Shown here: in pieces, positions 10,327 to 20,521 of the stretch
Numbering within the stretch: position 1 is the first letter of the stretch
Layout: each line of letters starts with the position of its first letter
DNA from: Rhizobium sp. BT03
Lineage (GTDB): Bacteria > Pseudomonadota > Alphaproteobacteria > Rhizobiales > Rhizobiaceae
Direction of reading: 5' to 3'
Assembly (NCBI RefSeq): GCF_030053155.1
Contig: NZ_CP125640.1
Span: forward strand, 2,679,501-2,743,500
DNA length: 64,000 bases
Notes under the pieces: model-generated
Told to the model about the DNA's origin: nothing
Databases searched by the model: none
Seen by the model: only the letters and a program-made list of their open reading frames with translations
Made by a program: the position numbers and the translations under genes

Positions 10327-11121
10327 ATGGCTGGCGAACGACATCGGATTATCACCATCGCAAATCAGAAGGGTGGTGTTGGCAAAACGACCACCGCAAT
10401 CAACCTGGCAACGGCGCTCGCTGCTATTGGCGAGCGGGTTCTGATCGTCGACCTCGATCCGCAGGGTAATGCCAGCACCGGTCTCGGTATCGACCGTCGA
10501 GATCGCAAGCTCTCCTCCTATGACTTGATGGTCGGTGAGCGCGGGATCACGGAGGTAACGCTCGAAACGGCGGTGCCCAATCTCTTCATCATCCCTTCGA
10601 CGATGGATTTGCTCGGTGTCGAGATGGAAATTTCGCAGCAGAGCGATCGAGTGTTCAAATTGCGCAAGGCCCTGTCCTCGCCCGAGGCCATGGCATTTTC
10701 GTATATTCTTCTGGATTGCCCGCCCTCGTTCAATCTGCTGACGATGAATGCGATGGCGGCAGCCCATTCGGTGCTGGTGCCGCTGCAGTGTGAATTCTTC
10801 GCGCTGGAGGGGTTGAGTCAATTGCTTGAGACCGTCAGCCAGGTTCGTCGAACGGTCAATCCACGCCTGGATATTCAGGGAATTGTCCTGACGATGTTCG
10901 ATGCACGCAACAATCTCGCCCAACAGGTGGTCAATGATGTGCGCACGCATCTCGGCGAAAAGGTTTACCACACGTTAATTCCGCGCAACGTGCGGGTCTC
11001 CGAGGCTCCCTCTTACGGCAAGCCGGCTATTCTCTACGATCTGAAATGCGCGGGCAGCCAGGCCTATCTGCAGCTTGCCTCGGAGGTCATCCAGCGCGAG
11101 CGCCAGCGACTGGCCGCGTGA
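10327..11121 (+). CDS. parA: Chromosome partitioning ATPase ParA (Soj)
   Basis: Walker-type ATPase that binds DNA non-specifically in its ATP form and drives segregation of ParB-parS complexes after origin duplication. The 264-residue protein has the deviant Walker A KGGVGKTT (residues 15-22, with both lysines), Walker A' ILIVDLDPQGNAS-type segment, and Walker B-like YILLDCPPSFNLL. It lacks an N-terminal helix-turn-helix, so it is a chromosomal Soj-type rather than a plasmid type Ia ParA (RepA of repABC). It is followed 27 bp later by parB, and four parS-like sites lie in the window. Confidence 0.96.
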   Translation: MAGERHRIITIANQKGGVGKTTTAINLATALAAIGERVLIVDLDPQGNASTGLGIDRRDRKLSSYDLMVGERGITEVTLETAVPNLFIIPSTMDLLGVEMEISQQSDRVFKLRKALSSPEAMAFSYILLDCPPSFNLLTMNAMAAAHSVLVPLQCEFFALEGLSQLLETVSQVRRTVNPRLDIQGIVLTMFDARNNLAQQVVNDVRTHLGEKVYHTLIPRNVRVSEAPSYGKPAILYDLKCAGSQAYLQLASEVIQRERQRLAA

Positions 11122-11148
11122 TTATCATTGCAGGGGTGAGTTTGGATC

Positions 11149-12030
11149 ATGAATGACGATGTATCGAAAAGGCGATTGGGCCGCGGCCTTGCGGCGCTGA
11201 TTGGCGAAATGGATCAACCCGTCCCGGTGGAAGCGGAGCGGACAATCAGTGCCGACCGAATGATCCCGATCGAGTTCGTCAGCCGCAACCCGCGCAATCC
11301 TCGTCGTTTCTTCGACGACACCGAGCTGCACGATCTCGCCAGCTCCATTCGTCAGCATGGGATCGTGCAGCCGATCGTCGTGCGGACGATGGACCGCGAT
11401 CAATATGAGATCATTGCTGGCGAGCGCCGCTGGCGCGCCGCCCAGCTGGCGGGGTTGATCGAGATCCCCGTTATCGTCCGCGACGTCGATGACAAGACGG
11501 CGCTGGAGATCGCCATTGTCGAAAACGTCCAGCGGGCGGATCTCAATCCACTCGAAGAGGCACTGGGTTACGAGCAGCTGATTGCCGAATATGGCTATAC
11601 GCAGAACGACCTCGGCGAAATCATCGGCAAAAGCCGCAGCCACGTCGCCAACTCCTTGCGCCTGTTGAAGCTGCCCGATCCGGTTCGTGATCTGCTGGCC
11701 GCCGGCAGCCTCTCGGCCGGGCACGCGCGCGCGCTGGTTTCGACGCCGGACCCGGCAGGTCTTGCCCGCACCATCGTCGCCAAGGGCATGTCGGTGCGCG
11801 ACGCGGAAAAGCTGGCGCAAAACAATATCAAAGCACAATCCGAACCGCAGCTGGCCGCCTCGCGGCGGGATCAAAAGGATTCGGACACGCTGGCCCTGGA
11901 GCGGACGCTGTCCGATGCACTCGGTCTCGATGTTGCGATCAATCACAAGACGAGCGGCGGCCAGATCAAAATTTCCTATAAGTCGCTGGAGCAGCTAGAA
12001 GAAATCTGCCGGCTGCTTGAAAGGCGCTAA
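11149..12030 (+). CDS. parB: Chromosome partitioning protein ParB (Spo0J)
   Basis: Sequence-specific parS-binding CTPase clamp that spreads around the origin and recruits SMC and ParA. The 293 residues begin with the ParA-stimulating motif [14 protein letters not shown], continue with [21 protein letters not shown] and the CTP-binding [12 protein letters not shown] box, then the helix-turn-helix [20 protein letters not shown] (about residues 147-166), and end with a dimerisation domain ([17 protein letters not shown]). ATG 11149 is preceded by AGGGGTGAG. It ends the rightward origin operon; the leftward gene holA converges from the other side. Confidence 0.96.
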   Translation: MNDDVSKRRLGRGLAALIGEMDQPVPVEAERTISADRMIPIEFVSRNPRNPRRFFDDTELHDLASSIRQHGIVQPIVVRTMDRDQYEIIAGERRWRAAQLAGLIEIPVIVRDVDDKTALEIAIVENVQRADLNPLEEALGYEQLIAEYGYTQNDLGEIIGKSRSHVANSLRLLKLPDPVRDLLAAGSLSAGHARALVSTPDPAGLARTIVAKGMSVRDAEKLAQNNIKAQSEPQLAASRRDQKDSDTLALERTLSDALGLDVAINHKTSGGQIKISYKSLEQLEEICRLLERR

Positions 12031-12101
12031 CGGCTGTCGCGAAACTGTGCAACGGTTTCCCAGGCAAAACGCGAAGCGCTTTGCCGCAACGACATGCTAG
12101 A

Positions 12102-12147
12102 AGCTAAAGCGCGAGGGGCGAATCTGAAAGATCGCGGTGTGCTTAGC
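12102..12147. repeat. Degenerate palindromic repeat between parB and holA
   Basis: Imperfect stem-loop with an inner GAATCT-gaa-AGATCG hairpin and outer CTAAAGC/GCTTAG arms. Its layout (outer CTA...TAG arms, inner stem with a GAA loop) matches the better-preserved element at 19428-19470, so I read both as members of one dispersed intergenic family. It lies where the convergent parB and holA transcripts meet and could act as a terminator, though there is no clear T-run. Confidence 0.45.
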
Positions 12148-12204
12148 GCTCGTCGCCCGGAAGTCTAGCCGTTCCGGATAGACTTTTGCCTAACAGAGAT
12201 TTGC

Positions 12205-13245
12205 TCAGGCGGATTTACGGCCGGATTGAAGAGTGGTGGACAGAAGCGTTTGCATCGCAACGCTGTCTTCCAGCACCTGTCGCCGTCGGCTTTGCAGAAT
12301 GGCGGCCTGCAGACGATTGGATTCACGCGCGATGGCTTCCGCAGTCCATTGGCGCAGCGCCTGTTCGATGATCGGCTTACGGCGGAAATGCAGATGACGG
12401 CCCATCGTCTGCATGATCTGAGGCGCCTGCAGGCGTTTTTCCTCCATTTCAGCCCGCATCGTATCAAGAAGCTGAAACTGCTTCAGGCAGGCCTGCAACA
12501 CAAGAAAGATCGCGGTTTTCGAGCTGCTGATCTTCTGCATGGCGTGGAGAAAACCGTTGAGATCGCCGCTCAAAATCGCGTCGACGGCATCGTCGACGGA
12601 GATCGCGCTGGCGTCGCCGATTATTTCGGTAACGTGATGTTCTTCCACCGTCTGGAAGCCGCGGCAATAGAGGGCGAGCTTGCGTACCTCATTGCGTGAA
12701 GCGATGCGGTCGCCGCCGATCAAGGAAACTAGAGCCTGGCGGGCGGCTGGCGTGATGCCGAGCTTCTCCGCGCTCAATTCGGTATCGATCAGGGCATTGA
12801 GGGCGCGGCTGTCATCGGCATAAGAGGGAATCGTCATGATCGATCGCGCGGCCTCGGCCGTCTTGCGAAGCAGGGAGCCCTTCTTCAAGTCTCCGGCTTC
12901 GACGATCAGATGGGCAGATTCGAGCGGCTTTTCAGCCAGCAGCGCCAAGGGATCGACAAGATATTTTTCATTGGCGGCGCCGCGGATCCAGATCAGTTTC
13001 TCGCCGCCGAACAGTCCGATAGACTGAGCCTCGTCGACCAGCCGCCCCGGATCCTTCTGCAGGTCGCCGATGTCGAGCTTGGTCAGCGAGAAAGGATCGT
13101 CAAGAGCGACACCGGTCTTACCGGCAAGCAGACCGGCGCGTTCGGACACGAGACCGCGGTCCGGCCCGTAAATGACGAAGATCCGGTAGTTCCGCGCCGA
13201 TTTCTGCAGGAAAGTTTCGAATTCGTGGGATTTTATCTCCGCCAC
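12205..13245 (-). CDS. holA: DNA polymerase III subunit delta
   Basis: Clamp-loader subunit that opens the beta clamp. The 346-residue protein matches the HolA family: N-terminal KSHEFETFLQKSARNYRIFVIYGPDRGLVSERAG (shown as a landmark at about residues 5-38, with the degenerate P-loop), a central AAA-type domain, and the C-terminal collar helices. I chose the GTG at 13245 (MAEIKSHEF) rather than the longer frame to 13329, because the latter runs into lptE and adds residues without family support. It follows lptE by 10 bp in the leuS-lptE-holA order, as in many alpha- and gammaproteobacteria. Confidence 0.9.
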   Translation of the reverse strand: MAEIKSHEFETFLQKSARNYRIFVIYGPDRGLVSERAGLLAGKTGVALDDPFSLTKLDIGDLQKDPGRLVDEAQSIGLFGGEKLIWIRGAANEKYLVDPLALLAEKPLESAHLIVEAGDLKKGSLLRKTAEAARSIMTIPSYADDSRALNALIDTELSAEKLGITPAARQALVSLIGGDRIASRNEVRKLALYCRGFQTVEEHHVTEIIGDASAISVDDAVDAILSGDLNGFLHAMQKISSSKTAIFLVLQACLKQFQLLDTMRAEMEEKRLQAPQIMQTMGRHLHFRRKPIIEQALRQWTAEAIARESNRLQAAILQSRRRQVLEDSVAMQTLLSTTLQSGRKSA

Positions 13246-13255
13246 ATCTCCGCCC

Positions 13256-13777
13256 TCAGCGGCTGAGCGCAGCGGCGATATCGGCCCCGACGAATTCCGC
13301 CACCTGATCGGCCGCGCGGTTCTCGGCATCCCGGATCGCCCGCTGCTTGGCGAATTCCTGGTCAGGGAAGTCCACCAGCGCGGTGGTCGAGCGGCTGCCG
13401 GCCTTGATCACGTGGTTGTCGGTCGTGGCGCGCAGCGTGTAGGTGACGCTGACGGTGACACGGCCGGCGCGCGAGGTATCGGCCGAATCCGTCAGCAGCG
13501 TGTCGGCCACGGACGAAGTGGCATGCAAATCGACCTGATAGTCCGGCTTGTCGGGTTCGCCGGCGCCACGCGACGCCATGAAGATCAAGTGATTGCGGAC
13601 CTGCTGCTCGACCCGGCTGCCTGCCGGGGAAAAGCCGACCGAGGCGAGCTTTTCGGTGAGACCGGAATTTTCCGAATAAAGCGGCCGGACCTGGCAGGCA
13701 GAGAGAAAAGCCGTGGAGGCAAGGATCATGGCGATGCCGGCATTACGTGCCAGCTTGCAAGCGATATCAGACGACAA
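13256..13777 (-). CDS. lptE: LPS-assembly lipoprotein LptE
   Basis: Outer-membrane lipoprotein that plugs the LptD barrel and helps insert lipopolysaccharide. The 173-residue product has a signal peptide with lipobox LSAC (lipidated Cys28) followed by [10 protein letters not shown], the typical LptE N-terminus. The remainder is low in conservation, as usual for the family. Its start overlaps the end of leuS by 11 bp, and holA follows, the conserved leuS-lptE-holA order being the strongest support. Confidence 0.88.
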   Translation of the reverse strand: MSSDIACKLARNAGIAMILASTAFLSACQVRPLYSENSGLTEKLASVGFSPAGSRVEQQVRNHLIFMASRGAGEPDKPDYQVDLHATSSVADTLLTDSADTSRAGRVTVSVTYTLRATTDNHVIKAGSRSTTALVDFPDQEFAKQRAIRDAENRAADQVAEFVGADIAAALSR

Positions 13778-16397
13778 TGTTCACAATCCTTTGGGGAACC
13801 ACGATGATCTTCTTCGGTGCCTGTCCGTTCAGCGCGTTCTTCACCGCATCCAGATCCAGCACGGCGTCGGTGACGGCATTCTGATCTGCGTCGCGAGAAA
13901 TTGTCAATTCAGCGCGCTTCTTGCCGTTGATCTGGACGGGCAGGACGACATCATTTTCGACGACGAGCGTCTCGTCGTATCGCGGCCAGCCGGTCCGGGC
14001 AAGCAGCCCCTTATTGCCGAGCGCCGTCCAGCATTCCTCGGCCAGATGCGGCGTCATCGGCGCGACCAGCTGAATGAGGATCTCGGCGGCATCGCGCACA
14101 GCGGCGCGATAGGTGGCATCACCCTCGCCCGCCGCAACCCTGGTCATCGGCGCTGCCAGCGCGTTGACGAGTTCATAGATTCGGGCGACGGCCTTGTTGA
14201 ACCAGAGCTTGTCGTAATCGTTCTCGACGGCCTTCAGGGTCCTGTGGGCAGCCTGCGAGATCGACAGTGCTTCCCCCTCGGTCGCCGGCGCCGGCGCGAC
14301 GGCGGAAAGCGCGTTCGCGGCTTCGGAAATCAATCGCCACAGACGCTGGGTGAAGCGATGGGCGCCTTCGACGCCGGCTTCGGACCAGATGACGTCACGC
14401 TCCGGCGGCGAGTCGGACAGAACGAAGAAACGGGCGGTATCGGCGCCGTAGGAGGCGATGATATCGTCGGGATCGACCACGTTCTTCTTCGACTTCGACA
14501 TCTTCTCGATCGAGCCGATGGCGATCTCCTCGCCTGAGGTCAGCAGGAAGGCGCGGCGTTTGCCGTCGAGTTCCTCGATGCGGATATCGGCTGGGGCCAC
14601 CCATTCCCGGCTCGCGCCGGCCCCGCGGCTATAGGTCTCATGAACCACCATGCCCTGGGTGAAGAGGCCCTTGAAAGGCTCGGTGGCGGCGACATGGCCG
14701 GTCTCGCGCATGGCGCGGGTGAAGAAGCGGGAATAGAGCAGATGCAGGATCGCATGCTCGATGCCGCCGATATACTGATCAACCGGCAGCCAACGGTTAG
14801 CCGCCTCAGGATCGGTCGGCTTTCCTTCCCAGGGCGCCGTGAAACGGGTGAAATACCAGCTCGAATCGACGAAGGTATCCATCGTATCCGTCTCGCGGCG
14901 AGCGTCCTTGCCGCAGGTCGGGCAGGCAACGTGCCGCCAGGTCGGATGACGGTCGAGCGGATTGCCCGGCTGGTCGAAGGTGACGTCGTCGGGCAGCTTG
15001 ACCGGCAGGTCTTTCTTCGGCACCGGCACGACGCCGCAATCATCGCAATGGATGACCGGGATCGGGCAACCCCAATAACGCTGCCGGGAAATGCCCCAGT
15101 CGCGCAGACGGAAATTGACCTTGCGCTCAGCCACCGGCGCATTGCCGAGCGAAGCGCCCGACAGACGGTCGGCAACGATATTGAAGGCTTCCTCGGTCGT
15201 CTTGCCGTCGAGGAAGCGCGAATTGATCATCACGCCATCGCCGTCATAGGCCGTGTCGCCGATTGAAAAGCTCGCCGCATCGCCGTCTTTCGGCATGACG
15301 ACCGCCACGACCGGCAGGCCATATTTCCGGGCAAAATCCAGGTCGCGCTGGTCGCCCGAGGGGCAGCCGAAGATCGCGCCGGTGCCATAATCCATCAGCA
15401 CGAAATTGGCGATATAGACCGGCAGCTCCCAGGAGGGATCGAGCGGATGGCGGACGCGGATACCGGTATCCACGCCCTTCTTCTCGGCGGTCTCCAGGGC
15501 GGCAAGCGAGGTGCCGGCGCGACGGCACTCCTCGCAGAAGGCCTCGATATCGGCGTTCTTGGCGGCCGCATCCTTCGCCAGCGGATGATCGGCGGCAATT
15601 GCCAGGAAGGAGGCGCCGAAGAGCGTGTCCGGCCGGGTGGTATAGACCGTGATCTCGCTCTCGCCGGCGGGCGCCGTTTCCGGCACGATCTCCCAGCGGA
15701 CCGTCAGGCCTTCCGAGCGGCCGATCCAGTTCTTCTGCATCAGACGCACTTTTTCCGGCCACTGGTCGAGCGTATCCAGCGCGTCGAGCAGGTCCTGGCT
15801 GAAATCGGTGATCTTGAAGAACCATTGCGTCAGTTCGCGCTGTTCGACCAGCGCGCCGGACCGCCAGCCGCGGCCGTCGATCACCTGCTCGTTGGCGAGC
15901 ACGGTATTGTCGACCGGATCCCAGTTGACCTTCGACTGCTTGCGGTAGACCAGGCCCTTCTCCAGGAAATCCAGGAAGAGATGCTGCTGGTGCTGGTAAT
16001 ACTCGACGTCGCAGGTGGCGAATTCACGGCTCCAGTCCAGCGAAAGCCCCATGGCCTTCAACTGCGCCTTCATCGAGCCGATATTCTGGTAGGTCCAGGA
16101 GGCCGGGTGCACGCCGCGCTCCATGGCAGCGTTCTCCGCCGGCATGCCAAAAGCGTCCCAGCCCATCGGATGCAGCACATTGTAACCGCGGGCGCGCTTG
16201 TAGCGGGCGACGACATCGCCCATGGCGTAATTGCGGACATGGCCCATATGGATGCGCCCCGACGGATAGGGGAACATTTCGAGGACGTAATATTTTTCGC
16301 GCGGATCTGAATTGTCGGTCTCGAAGACCTTGTCTTCGTTCCATTTCTGCTGCCAGCGGGGCTCGGCATCGCGCGGATTATAACGTTCGGTGGCCAT
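13767..16397 (-). CDS. leuS: Leucyl-tRNA synthetase
   Basis: Class I aminoacyl-tRNA synthetase charging tRNA-Leu, with an editing domain removing misactivated norvaline and isoleucine. The 876-residue protein has the HIGH-type motif HMGH (residues 50-53), the CP1 editing domain with [13 protein letters not shown], zinc-binding-like cysteines around [25 protein letters not shown] (landmark near residue 490), and the KMSKS motif near residue 630. Length fits bacterial LeuS. It heads the leuS-lptE-holA operon and diverges from yggS across a 202-bp gap. Confidence 0.97.
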   Translation of the reverse strand: MATERYNPRDAEPRWQQKWNEDKVFETDNSDPREKYYVLEMFPYPSGRIHMGHVRNYAMGDVVARYKRARGYNVLHPMGWDAFGMPAENAAMERGVHPASWTYQNIGSMKAQLKAMGLSLDWSREFATCDVEYYQHQQHLFLDFLEKGLVYRKQSKVNWDPVDNTVLANEQVIDGRGWRSGALVEQRELTQWFFKITDFSQDLLDALDTLDQWPEKVRLMQKNWIGRSEGLTVRWEIVPETAPAGESEITVYTTRPDTLFGASFLAIAADHPLAKDAAAKNADIEAFCEECRRAGTSLAALETAEKKGVDTGIRVRHPLDPSWELPVYIANFVLMDYGTGAIFGCPSGDQRDLDFARKYGLPVVAVVMPKDGDAASFSIGDTAYDGDGVMINSRFLDGKTTEEAFNIVADRLSGASLGNAPVAERKVNFRLRDWGISRQRYWGCPIPVIHCDDCGVVPVPKKDLPVKLPDDVTFDQPGNPLDRHPTWRHVACPTCGKDARRETDTMDTFVDSSWYFTRFTAPWEGKPTDPEAANRWLPVDQYIGGIEHAILHLLYSRFFTRAMRETGHVAATEPFKGLFTQGMVVHETYSRGAGASREWVAPADIRIEELDGKRRAFLLTSGEEIAIGSIEKMSKSKKNVVDPDDIIASYGADTARFFVLSDSPPERDVIWSEAGVEGAHRFTQRLWRLISEAANALSAVAPAPATEGEALSISQAAHRTLKAVENDYDKLWFNKAVARIYELVNALAAPMTRVAAGEGDATYRAAVRDAAEILIQLVAPMTPHLAEECWTALGNKGLLARTGWPRYDETLVVENDVVLPVQINGKKRAELTISRDADQNAVTDAVLDLDAVKNALNGQAPKKIIVVPQRIVNIVV

Positions 16398-16599
16398 GTT
16401 ATTCGAAATTCCGGAAAATCAGGGGAGGTTGGTCGAGACCTTCACCATGAAACCACCGTAGCGTCAAGTTTTGCGAGCCGCGGCAAGCGCCCGATCTTCG
16501 TTGCGGCCAGGCGATTTCGCGAGAGCGGGTCTTGGCAAGCACAGATTGGCTGGTTAGTTCATTGCCAATCCTTTCATGCTGGTATGTCGAGGCAGAACG

Positions 16600-17259
16600 A
16601 TGGAACTTCAAGAGCGGTTGAACGACGTGCGGTCGCGGATCGCGGCTGGTGAACGCCAGGCAGCTCGCCCTGCGGGGTCCGTTCAACTCGTTGCGGTGTC
16701 GAAGACCTTCGAGGCGGAGGCGATCCGCCCGGCCATCGACGCCGGACAGCGCGTCTTCGGCGAGAACCGGGTGCAGGAGAGCCAGGGCAAGTGGCCGATG
16801 CTGAAAGCCGAACAGCCGAATATCGTGCTGCATCTGATCGGACCGCTGCAATCGAACAAGGCGGCGGATGCGGTGGCGCTTTTCGACGTCATCGAGACGG
16901 TGGACCGGGAAAAGATCGCCCGCACGCTTGCCGAGGAGATGAGGCGGCAGGGCAGGAGGCCGCTGCTCTACGTCCAGGTCAATACCGGGCTCGAGCCGCA
17001 GAAGGCCGGCATTACGCCTGACGACACACCCGCTTTCGTGACCCTTTGCCGCGAGGAACTCGGTCTTTCCGTCGAAGGTCTGATGTGCATTCCGCCGGCG
17101 GAGGAAAATCCCGGGCCGCATTTCGCCCTGCTGGCAAAGCTCGCGCTGACCTGCGGCGTCGAAAAACTGTCGATGGGCATGTCGGGCGACTATGAGACGG
17201 CAATCGCCTTCGGCGCCACCAGCGTGCGCGTCGGTTCGGCGATTTTCGGCGCGCGCTGA
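16600..17259 (+). CDS. yggS: YggS/PROSC-family PLP homeostasis protein
   Basis: Alanine-racemase-like single-domain PLP-binding protein, thought to buffer vitamin B6 and affect amino acid pools. The 219 residues carry the PLP lysine in LVAVSKTF (K35), the GENRVQE motif and HLIGPLQSNK, then a C-terminal LSMGMSGDYETAI loop that binds the PLP phosphate. ATG 16600 gives the standard MELQERL start; a longer frame from 16576 lacks support. The 202-bp gap to leuS is a divergent promoter region without other recognised signals. Confidence 0.94.
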   Translation: MELQERLNDVRSRIAAGERQAARPAGSVQLVAVSKTFEAEAIRPAIDAGQRVFGENRVQESQGKWPMLKAEQPNIVLHLIGPLQSNKAADAVALFDVIETVDREKIARTLAEEMRRQGRRPLLYVQVNTGLEPQKAGITPDDTPAFVTLCREELGLSVEGLMCIPPAEENPGPHFALLAKLALTCGVEKLSMGMSGDYETAIAFGATSVRVGSAIFGAR

Positions 17260-17341
17260 TACTCTGCTTTGGTCGGGCTTCCCGTTCCCCTCACCGCTGC
17301 CTAGATTGATATCGAGGCTTGCATATCCTGGGGAGGAGCAG

Positions 17342-19252
17342 ATGCAGAACGGCTATCATCAGGCTTATACCGCCTGGAAACGTGATCCCGAAGCCTTCTG
17401 GCGCGAAGCCGCCGCCGATATCGACTGGTTCAAACCGCCGGAGCGGATATTTTCGCCCGATGACGGCGTCTATGGCCGCTGGTTCTCAGGGGCCGAAACC
17501 AATACCTGCCACAATTGCCTGGACCGGCATGTGACGGCCGGGCGCGGTGACGAGACGGCTGTTATCTTCGACAGTGCGATGACCGGCGAGAAGCGCCGTT
17601 TCACCTATGACGACGTTCTTGACGAGGTGAAGGCCATCGCCGCGACGCTGGTCGATCTCGGCATCGGCAGAGGCGATCGCGTCATCCTCTATATGCCGAT
17701 GGTTCCACAGGCGGTGTTTTCAATGCTAGCCTGCGCCCGCATCGGTGCGGTTCACTCGGTCGTTTTCGGTGGCTTTGCCGCCAGCGAGCTTGCAGCCCGT
17801 ATCGACGATTGCGGTGCGAAGCTGGTGATCACCGCGAGCTGCGGGCTCGAACCCGGCCGCATCGTCGCCTACAAGCCCCTCGTCGACCGGGCGATCGAGA
17901 TGGCGCGTTCGAAGCCGGAACGCTGTCTGGTGCTGCAGCGGCAGGAGCTCCGAGCCGATCTCGTCAGCGGCCGCGACCAGGATTTCGAGGCGGCGGTGGC
18001 GCAGCATCGCGGCGCCGAGATCGCCTGTGTTGCGGTCAAGGCGACCGACCCGCTCTACATCCTCTATACCTCGGGCACCACCGGCCAGCCGAAGGGCGTC
18101 GTGCGCGACAATGGCGGCCATATGGTCGCGCTCAACTGGTCGATGCGCAATATCTACGGCCTGAAGCCGGGCGAAGTCTTCTGGACGGCTTCGGATATCG
18201 GCTGGGTCGTCGGGCACTCCTATATCGTCTATGCGCCGCTGATCGCGGGCGTTACCACCCTGATCTTCGAGGGTAAACCAATCGGCACGCCGGATGCCGG
18301 CGCATTCTGGCGTGTCGTTTCGGAATATGGCGTGCGGGTGCTCTTCACGGCACCGACGGCATTCCGCGCCATCCGGCGGGAGGACGGCGACGGGGAACTG
18401 CTACTGAGATATCCGATGCCGGATCTGCGGGCGCTGTTTCTCGCCGGCGAAAGGGCGGATCCGGAGACGCTGAAATGGGCGGAGCGCATGCTCGCCATAC
18501 CCGTCATCGATCACTGGTGGCAGACGGAGACCGGCTGGCCAATCGCCGCCAATCCGCTCGGCCTCGGCGCCCTTTCCGTCAAGCACGGTTCGCCGGCGCT
18601 GCCGATGCCCGGCTATGATATCGCCGTGCTCGACGATGCCGGCCATCCGATCGAGGCGGGAACGCTCGGCAATATCGTCATCAAGCTTCCCTTGCCGCCC
18701 GGTTGCCTGCCGACCCTCTGGAATGCGGATGAACGTTTCCGGTCGGCCTATCTCGACGAGTTTCCCGGCACCTACAAAACCGCCGACGCCGGCTTTGTCG
18801 ATGAGGACGGTTATCTGTTCATCATGTCGCGCACCGACGACATCATCAATTGCGCCGGTCACCGCCTCTCCACCGGGGCGATGGAGGAAGTCTGCGCGCG
18901 TCATCCCGATGTCGCCGAATGCGCGGTGATCGGCGTGATCGACAGATTGAAGGGTCAGGTGCCGTGTGGATTCCTGGTGCTGAAACGGAATGTTTCGCGG
19001 GAGGTGACGGCGATCGAATCAGAGGTGGTGGCGATGATTCGCGATCAGATCGGGCCTGTCGCCGCCTTCAAGATGGCCATTCCCGTTAACCGATTGCCGA
19101 AGACACGCTCCGGCAAGATCCTGCGCGGCACGATGCAGAAAATCGCCGACGGCATACCCTGGAAAATGCCTGCAACCATTGATGATCCAACGATTTTGGA
19201 GGAAATCGCCGAGGCGCTGCGCCGGCGCGGTTTGGGCTCTCTGCCGATGTGA
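17342..19252 (+). CDS. prpE: Propionyl-CoA synthetase-like acyl-CoA ligase
   Basis: AMP-forming acyl-CoA synthetase, most like PrpE, which activates propionate to propionyl-CoA. The 636 residues show the P-loop-like YTSGTTGQPKGVVRDNGG (about residues 238-255), DHWWQTETGWPIAANPLG and the C-terminal KTRSGKIL lysine loop that is the site of acetylation control in this family. The RDNGG variant after the AMP-binding motif and the GWPI motif favour PrpE over Acs. ATG 17342 with GGGGAGGAG upstream; a longer frame starts inside yggS. Catabolism of propionate (methylcitrate or methylmalonyl route) is not encoded nearby. Confidence 0.85.
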   Translation: MQNGYHQAYTAWKRDPEAFWREAAADIDWFKPPERIFSPDDGVYGRWFSGAETNTCHNCLDRHVTAGRGDETAVIFDSAMTGEKRRFTYDDVLDEVKAIAATLVDLGIGRGDRVILYMPMVPQAVFSMLACARIGAVHSVVFGGFAASELAARIDDCGAKLVITASCGLEPGRIVAYKPLVDRAIEMARSKPERCLVLQRQELRADLVSGRDQDFEAAVAQHRGAEIACVAVKATDPLYILYTSGTTGQPKGVVRDNGGHMVALNWSMRNIYGLKPGEVFWTASDIGWVVGHSYIVYAPLIAGVTTLIFEGKPIGTPDAGAFWRVVSEYGVRVLFTAPTAFRAIRREDGDGELLLRYPMPDLRALFLAGERADPETLKWAERMLAIPVIDHWWQTETGWPIAANPLGLGALSVKHGSPALPMPGYDIAVLDDAGHPIEAGTLGNIVIKLPLPPGCLPTLWNADERFRSAYLDEFPGTYKTADAGFVDEDGYLFIMSRTDDIINCAGHRLSTGAMEEVCARHPDVAECAVIGVIDRLKGQVPCGFLVLKRNVSREVTAIESEVVAMIRDQIGPVAAFKMAIPVNRLPKTRSGKILRGTMQKIADGIPWKMPATIDDPTILEEIAEALRRRGLGSLPM

Positions 19253-19286
19253 AATTAAACATTCCGTAAGCCTAATTGAGGAATTG

Positions 19287-19294
19287 TTAACCAT
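19287..19294 (+). promoter_or_regulatory. Possible CtrA-type half-site
   Basis: TTAACCAT, a half-site form used by the alphaproteobacterial cell-cycle regulator CtrA, 215 bp upstream of the flagellin start, with another GTTAACGG at 19310. Single short matches are weak evidence; listed because the target is a motility gene and trcR lies close by. Confidence 0.3.
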
Positions 19295-19370
19295 GTGATG
19301 CAAGGGTTTGTTAACGGCAATGGCTTGCATAGCAGGCTTTGCATGATGCGCTCGCCGTTACCGGCCTACT

Positions 19371-19470
19371 GCATAATTCCTTAAATCGGAATCGATTTAA
19401 GGGCAAAATTATGCAGCAGTTGAAGTGCTACAGCGTCCTTTGCGCGTCTGAAAGACGCGCGGCGCTGTAG
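19371..19470. repeat. Composite palindromic repeat upstream of flagellin
   Basis: Two adjacent stem-loops. The first (19371-19414) pairs GCATAATT with AATTATGC and CTTAAATC with GATTTAAG around a short centre. The second (19428-19470) pairs CTACAGCG with CGCTGTAG and contains an inner GCGCGTCT-gaa-AGACGCGC hairpin. The arrangement looks like a dispersed intergenic element; a degenerate relative is at 12102-12147. It lies between prpE and the flagellin gene, within the probable flagellin promoter region. Confidence 0.75.
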
Positions 19471-19508
19471 TCCGGATTGCCCCTTTCTCAACGATTGTGG
19501 AACGGATC

Positions 19509-20444
19509 ATGACAAGCATCCTTACCAACAATGCTGCCATGGCAGCGCTGCAGACTTTGCGCGGCGTAAACGACAGCCTCAAGGACACCCAGGGTCGCGT
19601 CTCCTCGGGTTATCGTGTCGAAAAGGCGGCCGACAATGCCGCCTACTGGTCGATTGCTACGACCATGCGTTCTGACAACAAGGCGCTTTCGGCCGTCTCC
19701 GATGCGTTGGGCCTCGGCGCGGCCAAGGTCGATACCGCCTATTCGGCCATGGACAGCGCGCTCGACGTCGTCAGCGACATCAAGGCCAAGATCGTCGCCG
19801 CCACGGAAAAAGGCGTCGACAAGACCAAGATCCAGCAGGAGCTGGACCAGCTGCAGGAGCAGCTGCTCAGCATTGCCCAATCGGCGTCTTTCTCCGGTGA
19901 AAACTGGGTCGCCGGCGCTGATGGCACGAAGAGCGTGGTTTCCTCCTTCGTCCGCGACGGCAGCAACGCCGTTTCGGTGAAAATGACGGACTACGTGCTC
20001 GATTCGGGCTCGCTCGGAAACGTGCTCTTCGGCATGACGAGCACCGGTGCGATCGAGACGAGCAGCGGTATCATCGGCACGGCCTTCAATGGAACCTATG
20101 GCGGCACCTTCATCGTCATGGCGTCGATCTATGATCTCGATATTACCGGTTTCACTCAGGGCCAGCTCGACGCAGCCTTAACCGGCGTCGAATTGGTCCT
20201 CGGCGCCATGACTGCCGCGGGTTCGGCGCTCGGCTCGATCTCGACCCGGATCCAGCTGCAGGAAAATTTCGTCAACGGGCTTCACGATTCGATCGACTCC
20301 GGCGTCGGCCGCCTGGTCGATGCCGATATGGAAGAGGAATCGAGCAAGCTCTCGGCCTTGCAGACGCAGCAGCAGCTCGCCGTCCAGTCGCTATCGATTG
20401 CCAACAGCTCGGCGCAGAACATCCTCACCCTGTTCCGCAGCTAA
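19509..20444 (+). CDS. Flagellin
   Basis: Subunit of the flagellar filament. The 311-residue protein has the flagellin N-terminal D0/D1 domain (MTSILTNNAAMAALQTLR, then RVSSGYRVEKAADNAAYWSIAT) and C-terminal D1/D0 domain (NFVNGLHDSIDSGVGRLVDADM, LAVQSLSIANSSAQNILTLFR), with a short variable middle, which is typical of rhizobial complex flagella. No other motility gene lies in the window, so it is an orphan outside the main flagellar cluster, comparable to the separately located flagellins described in R. leguminosarum; I do not assign a letter. A strong terminator follows. Confidence 0.93.
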   Translation: MTSILTNNAAMAALQTLRGVNDSLKDTQGRVSSGYRVEKAADNAAYWSIATTMRSDNKALSAVSDALGLGAAKVDTAYSAMDSALDVVSDIKAKIVAATEKGVDKTKIQQELDQLQEQLLSIAQSASFSGENWVAGADGTKSVVSSFVRDGSNAVSVKMTDYVLDSGSLGNVLFGMTSTGAIETSSGIIGTAFNGTYGGTFIVMASIYDLDITGFTQGQLDAALTGVELVLGAMTAAGSALGSISTRIQLQENFVNGLHDSIDSGVGRLVDADMEEESSKLSALQTQQQLAVQSLSIANSSAQNILTLFRS

Positions 20445-20464
20445 ACCGACCGGCAATCCGCAAC

Positions 20465-20503
20465 AAAAAACCCCGCCGATCAGCTCATATCGGCGGGGTT
20501 TTT
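20465..20503. terminator. Bidirectional terminator between flagellin and trcR
   Basis: A-tract, then CCCCGCCGAT / ATCGGCGGGG arms with an eight-base loop, then a T-tract. It can end both the rightward flagellin and the leftward trcR transcript. Confidence 0.92.
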
Positions 20504-20521
20504 CATGAGATCGTCGATCTC

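Noticed and set aside
12205..13329. Longer holA start at 13329
   Set aside because: It would run into lptE coding sequence and adds residues with no family match; GTG at 13245 is better.
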